Source: Coffea arabica (lineage: Eukaryota > Streptophyta > Magnoliopsida > Gentianales > Rubiaceae). Taken from it: a stretch of 64,000 nucleotides of DNA. Under the pieces are notes generated by a model. The model did not search any database, was not told the DNA's origin, and was given only the letters and a program-made list of their open reading frames with translations. Positions 56,731 to 64,000 of this stretch are shown here, piece after piece (positions within the stretch are counted from its first letter, which is position 1; every line of letters starts with the position of its first letter). Where the stretch lies: positions 51,283,001 to 51,347,000 of the forward strand of contig NC_092316.1 of NCBI RefSeq assembly GCF_036785885.1. Reading direction: 5' to 3'. Made by a program: the position numbers and the translations under genes.

Positions 56731-59520
56731 TCAAAACCAGTTACTGAAAGTGCTGGTACTGCTAATGCTATTAGAGTTCATAGTTGGTGGTGCATTCATG
56801 CTGATAGATGTAGCATTTTCAGCTATGTCAGAAGTCGAATAAACTAGAACCTGAGGATTGGAGTACATTCTGGTACTTTTGGTCCTACCAACACCTCTGA
56901 CTGTTGAAGTAGAAGGATTGTTTGAAACAGGCCTTCCTCTCTGTAAACATAATAGGATGAAAGTCAAGTTCAAATGAGCAAAAATTAGATCACAGAATTT
57001 GTTATTCTCTTACACAAGCTATAATATACAAGTTATTACCTTTCTGTTAGAGCCTGCAGCAGTAGTTTGACAATTATTTTGCATGTTAACACCTCCATTA
57101 TGACCAGTAGGACTAGGATTGCTCCCTTGATTGGAGTGAACTATATGTACTGCTCCTTCTACATAATCCTGTGAAATGAGAGCACTTGTGAGTCCCTGGA
57201 AATCTTTTCACATATATAATTGTAATAGATAAGGAATGAAACATAAAACTGGCAGCAGAATACCCAAAGTACAGCTCCTGATAAGCCTGTGCTGGCCATT
57301 CCTCTGCCCGGTCTACCTCTCCTATTTGTCATCTGTGATAACAACTTCAAATGAGTAGCACATAACAAAAATCAATGTAAGATGATGCAGTTCAGTGATA
57401 AAATAAAAAACTACTAGTTCAGCTGTGATTTTGTTTGCAGTCGTTCTGTGCACGGGTTGTCCTTTGCAGGTCCTCTTATTATGGCCAAAAGCTCTACAAT
57501 GGCCACACTTGAGAGTGCTGCTCCTTTTTGGTTGTGAAGAGGAAGCTCCCTCATCAGCTTCCCTTCTTCGATTTACTCTTGGTCTACTATGAGCTCTTCG
57601 CAAAGGAGGTGACAACACAATTTTTGGGAGTAAATCAGGCATCGCAGGCCACCTTTTCACATCAGAAATAGGATGAATCATTTCTGAGTATGCCTTCAAA
57701 TACATGTCCCTTGTGAATCAGGCTTCACAGTAATGTTCTAATTTTTCTCTCCTGTGCAATTATTAAAGGATTCAGTGAAATTATTTGTTACATGATCACA
57801 TTTAAGTTCAGATGAGAAGACATGCCTACATCAGGAACTTTTTAGAATTTTGTCCAGATATCTCCAAGCAGCAATGTTAATATCTTTAATACTTGCCATT
57901 GCTTTATTATAGCCAACAACATCATAACTTTTTGCTACCTTCCAAAAGAAACTTCTAAGTAATATTCCTGGAAATTGAGACTTGAAATTGCAACATATAT
58001 GCCTACAACAATGCCTACTAGTTGCATCAAAAAATATCTCCTCATAAGCAAGATTCAGTCCCTTCTGCCTATCACTCATGAAAGTTAAAGGGATGTTGTT
58101 GTCTAATGGTCCAAAAAACTCTTGAAAGTAGTAGAAGAACCATCTCCAAGTATCCTTATTCTTGCATTCAGTTACAGCAAATGCTATTGGAAAAATGCTG
58201 TTGTTTGCATCCAAAGCAACTGCTGTGAGAAGCACACCTCCAAATGGACCCTTCAAGAAACATCCATCAAATCCCACAAAAGGTCTACAACCTTCTAGGA
58301 ATCCCAGCTTTTGAGCTCTAAAGCTAATAAATATTCTCAGAAATTTAGGCTCAATTAACAAATTTGGCCTATCATAATGTATTTTACAAATGCTATTGGG
58401 ATTATTGTTCCTTAACAGTTCAGCATATGAGGGGAGTTTAGAATAAGATTCAGCATGTGCGCCTTTTATTTCATTTAGTGCTTTGTTCTTAACTCTGAAA
58501 ATCTGCATTTTACTCGGCTTTATACCATACTTTCTCAACTCTGCCTCTACACCTTTGCTGGTCATATTAGGATGATCTCTCATGACACCAACCAGCTTCT
58601 TGGCCATTCAATCAGAAGTGGCTTCAGCATAGTGTTTATCCATCACACAAGTGTGCTGTGGTTGGTAATTTTTAATCTGAAAAGTTATATTATCAGCCAC
58701 TGGTGATGCATGTATTTTTTACTGGCATCTCTCAGCATTGCATATCGCAGTCACTCTCGATCTCTCATTTTTCAATCTCAGAAGTGGAAAACCTTTCTGA
58801 ATAACATAATCTTTTAAGACAGCTCTAAATGTATCCACATTGGTGAATAATTGACCCTTCTCAAATTCTATGTCATCTTTAAAATTGTAAATCCACATCT
58901 TTGATCTTATTAACTGTCTCCTAGAATTATCCCCTTCCTCACTTTCAGAATCAGGCACCACAATTTCCATTTCATTGTCTTCAAAATCAGAAAAATTAGT
59001 ATCACTTTCCTCACTATCATCATTTGAGACCCTATCCAGAACTAATTCATCCTCATTGTCACTATACGGATTGTGTCTCCATGAAGAATCAGAGCTAGAA
59101 TCTCCATACTGATCATCTGAGATATCAACATCTATAGCTATTGTCTTCTTATTCTGTTTACTAATAACCAGAGTATCTTGCATGTTCACAGTAGTCGGAT
59201 TTACTAAGTTATTCTCTTCATTAGTAGGGATAATTTCCATATCAGAGACATGCAAGTTTATCACTAGCTTAGATTGATGTTTTTTGAACATCTCACTAAT
59301 AGAATAATCATCATTAACATCCATCGTGCAATTTTTTTCAAGAATTTCACATCTCATCTGCATAATCATGTTAACATTCCCACTTATCTTGCTCAGTACC
59401 TTTTCAGTTACATCAAACAACCAGTTAATGTATGAGTAGCCACTTGGATCAACATTTGGAATCCTGATTTTGTTTGTATTACAGTGAACAACAATGTCAT
59501 ATGAGCAGCAATAGTCCCCA
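56731..59520 (-). pseudogene. MULE transposase relic (MURA) with Trp-to-stop changes
   Basis: Reading from about 59,520 downward gives an N-terminal block (VVHCNTNKIRIPNVDP), an acidic spacer, the DNA-binding region (LFTNVDTFRAVLKDYV), the DDE core (Asp in VGFDGCFLKGPF, Asp in SDRQKG, Glu in NNFTESFN), a CCHC knuckle (CGHCRAFGHNKRTC) and a Ser/Thr-rich tail. Four stops replace expected Trp codons: TAA at 58,721-58,719 (CQ-stop-KIHAS), and TGA at 58,610-58,608 (SD-stop-MAKK), 57,833-57,831 (SS-stop-CRH) and 57,720-57,718 (EA-stop-FTRD). The segment between the catalytic Glu and the SWIM region is deleted. It cannot make active enzyme. Confidence 0.85.
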
Positions 59521-60434
59521 TCCTACATTTTCAGATTTGGATGCAAAGTAGTGATTAAATAAAAGTGCATGCTTCCTGCCTTTACATTCGACCAGAAACA
59601 CCTATAATTTTCAGAAACACATCAGCATACATCTCACTACATATCAACGTATTTCAGCATTACAGAAACTACTGATCAAGCAAAACAGTTAATATTTGCT
59701 AATACATTCATGCACATTTTTAATAGAAGTTAATGAAATTTCCAGAAAACATCTTCCATGCATCCATCGTGCATGAAATTTCAAGAAACATCTTTAGTTA
59801 CAGTAGTGCATGAAGCAACAAACATCTTTAGTTTCTTGACACATCTACTGATCAAGATTAGTACCTTAACAGATAACATGCACTTTTTTAACAAACTGAT
59901 TCATTACAACGGACGAGATTATAGTACTGCATATCTGAAAATGAAAATTGGTACCTCAATTTCTGCTTCTAAGAAGCTTAACTTCCACTAGATGAAGACA
60001 GCTTCACACCAGTTCCATTGCCTTCTTCATTGTCCCGTTTCTTAGCATTTAGATATAAGACATGTTATCTGAGGTTTGTATCTACAATGCAAGATACATC
60101 TGTTCAATCAGCCTCGTCACATCACTCATCATCAGAAATTGGCGCCAATACCAAATTACATCTTCTATTGGCGCCTAGGAGTAATCATTTTTTAATCACC
60201 ATCATTAGACATTAAATTTCTGTTATTCTGGTTAAACATAATTAGAAACCTCCAAATGCATTTGTGTAGGTAGTTAACGTCAGTGCAAATGTATCCTCTG
60301 AGGACAAATAGGTCATTTCAGTGCCTGCATATCAGATTTGGGCCCCAATAATCTGCCAGGGGAGCTAGGTGTAATTTTTAAGGGGTCTCAGTGCAAGTGT
60401 CAGAAACCTCAGGGGAGGTTTGTGAAATTATCCC

Positions 60435-61400
60435 TTCTTCTTATGTAAGAGACAAGGGTTGTGCTCCATATTCAATTATCATTAATAAAGCGAGTTCTTT
60501 TCTGCATTAATATTTGCTGGTTTTTTCTTTGAATATGTGTTATAGTAATTCTTTTCCATTGAGAAAATTGTTATTGCCATTTTAAGCCAAATTTCCCCTT
60601 TTACCAGAAAGCCGTCTACTTTTCTTTACTTTAATTATAGCAAGTATACTAGGAAACCATGTTGTGCAAGGCACAGCTTGGGTCCACCTGAAATATTGTT
60701 TAAAATATATATAGAAAAATAACAGCAATATAAGAATTAAATATATGACAAATATAGTTTCAACATGATAGCGTTTTTGTTTAGCATTGCTAATTCGAAA
60801 CATTAGCCCAAAAATAAGTTAGTCCTAAGTTAAAAATTAACTAAAAAAATAAAGCATGAATATTTTTTTTTGTAAAATTAATTCTAACAAATACATATAC
60901 TTTCACATGTCCTTATTTGAAAATATAATAATAGCATGAAAAACTATGTCGATATTGTTAGAAAAAAAATAACTCATCCAACTCGCAACTTAGAGTCTAA
61001 AAGTATCATTTAACATATAATGTCCCACTAAAAAGTATAAATGGGAATACATTGACCTCATTTAGAAAGAAAATTAATAATATGAGTTATGTTAGCAAAT
61101 TCGTCTCGTTTAGCAAAAGAAAAATGAAAGAGAAAGGTTTAAAGCATGGGAACAATTAGAGAGATAAAGGGTGGAAAGAAATGAAGGACGAAGCAATGGT
61201 ACATTAAGATTTGTGTAGGTTTTTGTCATGGTAAAAAAGGAAAGAGAAAATAAGGAAAAAAGAAAAGAAATTAAATCACCTTCCTCAAAAGGAGTATGCC
61301 ACTTGTCAAAAAGAAGAGGTGCCATGTGGCAACCATTGGGGCTGCTACAGTAACTTCCCTTCTCTTTTTATTATACTTGAGGGATGAGGGATATAAGGTA
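60435..61400. other. intergenic, no gene seen
   Basis: AT-rich sequence following the MULE. A/T-rich frames only, no motif recognised. Confidence 0.4.
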
Positions 61401-61673
61401 CTCCCTCCATCCTATTGAGACTATTATACTTTACATTTTGGGATGCCTTAAAATATTTGTCGTGAAAGTCAAAACTCCTCTTATCCTCTTCTTTCTTTAA
61501 TCACGTGCATATGCATGTTGCTATTCAAATTCAAATTTTGAATTATGGAGATAAAATTGAAAAGAGAAGTATAAGCATCATAATCAAAGTGCTATTCTTA
61601 AAAAGTTGCATCCTAGAAGCATGACAAATAAATACAATTTTCAAATAAATATAAATAAATTGGGACGGAGGGG
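61401..61673. mobile_element. Stowaway/mariner-like MITE
   Basis: The left end CTCCCTCCATCC and right end (complement CCCCTCCGTCCCA) are flanked by TA (61,399-61,400 and 61,674-61,675). It is 273 bp and diverged from the copy at 55.1 kb. Confidence 0.75.
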
Positions 61674-63020
61674 TATAAAGGATAGCTATTCACATAAAAG
61701 AATAAAAAGAATAAAAGATTTTGGTATTAGTTGAATTACAAGCCTTTCTTTTACTTTTTGAGTGTACTTTTTCATGTCATTCAAAAGTGTACATCTAATC
61801 TCTCCCTTTTCCATTGTATGTTGAAGGGGCTCTCTTATCACAATGTAAATATGGGATCCTTCTGCTACGAATTTCTTTCTATTCAGTGATTGTATTTAGT
61901 GGGTTTTTTTTGGGTGTATGCATACAAATTTTATGCACTCATGAAGTGCAACAAAGACACATGCTAAGGACATTGGTAATTTGAAATCTTAATTAGTCAT
62001 TGTTGATAAGCTTTAGCGTTTAACTGAAGATAAGCATCGCCCTCTATGATTTTTGTTACTAAACTGTGATTAACCAATTTAGTTTGCATAGTTGAAGATA
62101 AAGTTTGGAGCTCCCATAGTCCATACAGAAGAGTTGCCTATATTTGGGCTCTCCTTTATTTTGATTCAAGAATTAAAACTGAAAGCGAGTTTGTCTACTT
62201 AATCTTCAAATAAGGAATTTGATGAACACATTTCATACATTAGTAATCAACCAAGCCATCTGAATTTATATGCATTTTTTTGCTCAAAAAAATCTCAGCC
62301 TTACAAATTCTGTTTATCGCGTGTATTATAGTGTTTACCTTCTAAAAGATGTTTGAATGGCAGATGTGATCCTCTGTCCATTATGTCTGTCCACTTTGCT
62401 CTCTCATGCAAAATTACGTAGTCTCACTTATTAATATTGCTAAAATTATAATCTTAATTCGTCATGTTAATTCAAAAAGTAGACCGTCCATGTTAAAATT
62501 GAATTTGGAACTCATACATCAAACACCTCCTAAATTTGCATTCAATGTTATGTGCCATATCAGCAGTATTAGTAAGTGGAACTACGTAGTTTTGTATTAG
62601 AGAATAGATAGGTGCATAGTAAATGTTTACAAATCTAAGGAAGCTGAAAATGACGAGAAAATATAACAAGAAATTGTAAAAACAAGAAGCTCATGGTTAT
62701 AGGTTTACCCCATAGGAAAATGGGCAACATTCCAATACAAGGTACCCTGGCAAAAAGAAATGCTACAAAACTGAACCCTAAAGAATCAATACAACTACCT
62801 ATTGCCTAACATCAACAGGCATTCCAAGATTTGGGACGCCTAGAATGCGTTCTGTATGGATTAGAATCCATCGAGTATCAACTGAGTGTCAAATCCAATT
62901 AGGAATCAACAGTAAACTTCCTTTTCAACTTTTAAATCATCAGGTGAAGATGGAATGGAAGAACCTTGTTTACAACAAAAGGTAAAAGTTTAACACTAGA
63001 AAGTGTCTTGGGTCCACAAA
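61674..63020. other. intergenic, no gene seen
   Basis: AT-rich sequence, including the probable 3'UTR of the tRNase Z gene at its right edge. Nothing else is supported. Confidence 0.4.
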
Positions 63021-63702
63021 TTAGAAACCATCTGTAAGGGCAAATACTCGGCCTGCCAAAGGTGGAGCCAGTGAAGAAATTGCGTGTTGAATGACCTGAT
63101 TGACAGAAAAAACAGATTTTGATCATCAGATCATGCAAGAGGAAGAAGGGGGAAAAGGGAAAAAGAAAGAAGTGAAATAACTACATGAATGTTAATGAAA
63201 ACAAGTAAATTTCTGGTGCTGATAATTTGAAATATCACATTTTTGGCATAATGTAGAAACCCAGGAATAATCGTCAAGCTTTAACATGCCAATTGGGTAA
63301 GAGAACTCCACTTTAACTCGACTTCCTACTGGTCACCAATCAGCCAAAGATTTTGTTAAAAAAGGGAAAATAGGATTTATCATGCTTGCTATGTCAGATT
63401 TGTCAACAGAAAGGAGTAAAACATAAGGATATCAGTGTTTAAAGAGTCAAATTCCTTTCGAAGATAGAGGACAACTTACATCCAATTGATAGCGAGACGA
63501 AAAGTGGATCAAAAGAATCGCTTTGTTTTCAAACAGATCTGCATGGTGAATTATCTGCACAAATATACCAAAGCAACATCATACATCAACTGCAGTAAGG
63601 AGATTAGAAGGTAAGAAATGGTGAAAACTCAACCTCTGACAAATGCGTGTGCCCATAATCCCTTGCATCATCCACCGTCATGGTGTCTTCAACATATGTG
63701 CT
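63021..63702 (-). CDS. short-form tRNase Z, C-terminal exons (partial)
   Basis: Three phase-0 exons on the minus strand: 63,702-63,634, 63,554-63,480 and 63,095-63,021. They encode the last 72 residues of an ELAC1/TRZ1-2-type ribonuclease Z, which cleaves 3' trailers from tRNA precursors. Visible marks are ARDYGHTHLSE, KAILLIHFSSRY with the conserved metal-site His, and the C-terminal LAPPLAGRVFALTDGF typical of plant short tRNase Z. The upstream exons, with the HxHxDH metal site, lie past the window's right edge. The sequence 63,703-64,000 looks like intron. Whether the product is the cytosolic/nuclear or the plastid form cannot be told from this part. Confidence 0.88.
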
Positions 63703-64000
63703 CTTAATAGAAATCAAGACAAAGGAAACTGTGTCAGAAAAAATCAGTCTCTTAAATAAATACCACACAAGGTAAGCAACACATGTTCGAAGATAACAGC
63801 TTTCTAACTCCCAAAATCACCACATGCTGTTAATATATAGCTGTTTAATAAAGCTTGACTCGAGTTGTTAGTAGCATCAATGCCATGGCTTTGAAGTCCC
63901 TTTTGCTGTTTTATCGTATTGAATCTCTGTGCCACTCATTTCGCTATAACAAGCAATCACATGTTAAAAGACTCCCAAAAACTCTATACAACAAAAACAT

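Larger units (their letters stand above)
54903..60434. mobile_element. second complete MULE, GRF gene plus dead transposase
   Basis: Inverted termini GGGATAATTTCACAAACC run about 85 bp with small differences (54,903 onward, and back from 60,434). An 8-bp direct repeat TTCTTCTT abuts both ends (54,895-54,902 and 60,435-60,442); the usual size is 9. The gene arrangement matches the MULE at 20.6-26.3 kb: a plus-strand GRF/membrane gene at the left and a convergent minus-strand transposase. Its transposase resembles the relic at 16.4 kb, so it belongs to a different lineage from the intact element. A Stowaway-like MITE sits between the left TIR and the GRF gene. Confidence 0.85.

Overview
This is nuclear DNA from a dicot plant. 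The evidence is an AT-rich background, GT-AG introns with plant-style branch and pyrimidine tracts, and recognisable single-copy plant genes. Dense plant transposons fill the rest: MULEs, hAT, Stowaway-type MITEs, a Helitron, a SINE, LINE debris and an LTR element. I cannot name the species. Exon coordinates were read by eye from splice sites, reading phase and family knowledge, without alignment software.

Layout. Positions 1-13,987 hold no convincing gene and are mobile-element debris: a SINE, a hAT-type MITE, a LINE tail, small MULE-type MITEs, and a 3.55-kb LTR retrotransposon with 1.66-kb LTRs and only 228 bp between them. Positions 13,988-27,584 are a Russian-doll nest of Mutator-like elements. 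Four shells are inserted one inside the next (13,988-27,584; 14,601-27,414; 20,551-27,228; 20,645-26,329). Three of them keep perfect 9-bp target duplications and one has a 7/9 match. The innermost is an apparently intact autonomous MULE with a 6-exon transposase of about 1056 aa and a convergent gene for a GRF zinc-finger/coiled-coil/membrane protein. The nest also contains a dead MULE and a candidate Helitron.

Only 199 bp after the nest ends begins P5CDH (ALDH12A1, 27,784-36,429, plus strand, 16 exons, 555 aa), the mitochondrial enzyme that finishes proline breakdown. Convergent to it is a plant cysteine oxidase gene (38,943-41,202, minus strand, 5 exons, 280 aa, nuclear-localisation tract). 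About 270 bp upstream of its ATG is an exact match to the hypoxia-responsive promoter element, which suggests the usual ERF-VII/PCO feedback loop.

Positions 41.5-49.7 kb have no convincing gene. They hold tandem duplications, MITE fragments, a small insertion whose empty site survives in the duplicate copy, and a minisatellite. At 49,759-53,510 is a conserved plant gene of unknown function. Its probable intron carries a 916-bp hAT element that has captured what looks like the promoter, leader and signal-peptide exon of an aspartyl protease gene. At 54,195-54,779 is a small secreted protein with repeated Trp-Trp-x-Arg-Tyr-like modules. It is followed 123 bp later by a second complete MULE (54,903-60,434), again with a GRF zinc-finger/membrane gene but with a transposase killed by several Trp-to-stop changes. 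A Stowaway-like MITE follows at 61.4 kb. The last three exons of a minus-strand short tRNase Z gene occupy 63,021-63,702, and the rest of that gene lies beyond the window.

The most unusual content is the MULE material: two divergent MULE lineages carrying the same kind of GRF/transmembrane accessory gene in the same convergent arrangement, nested TIR-into-TIR insertions, and a Pack-type hAT gene capture.
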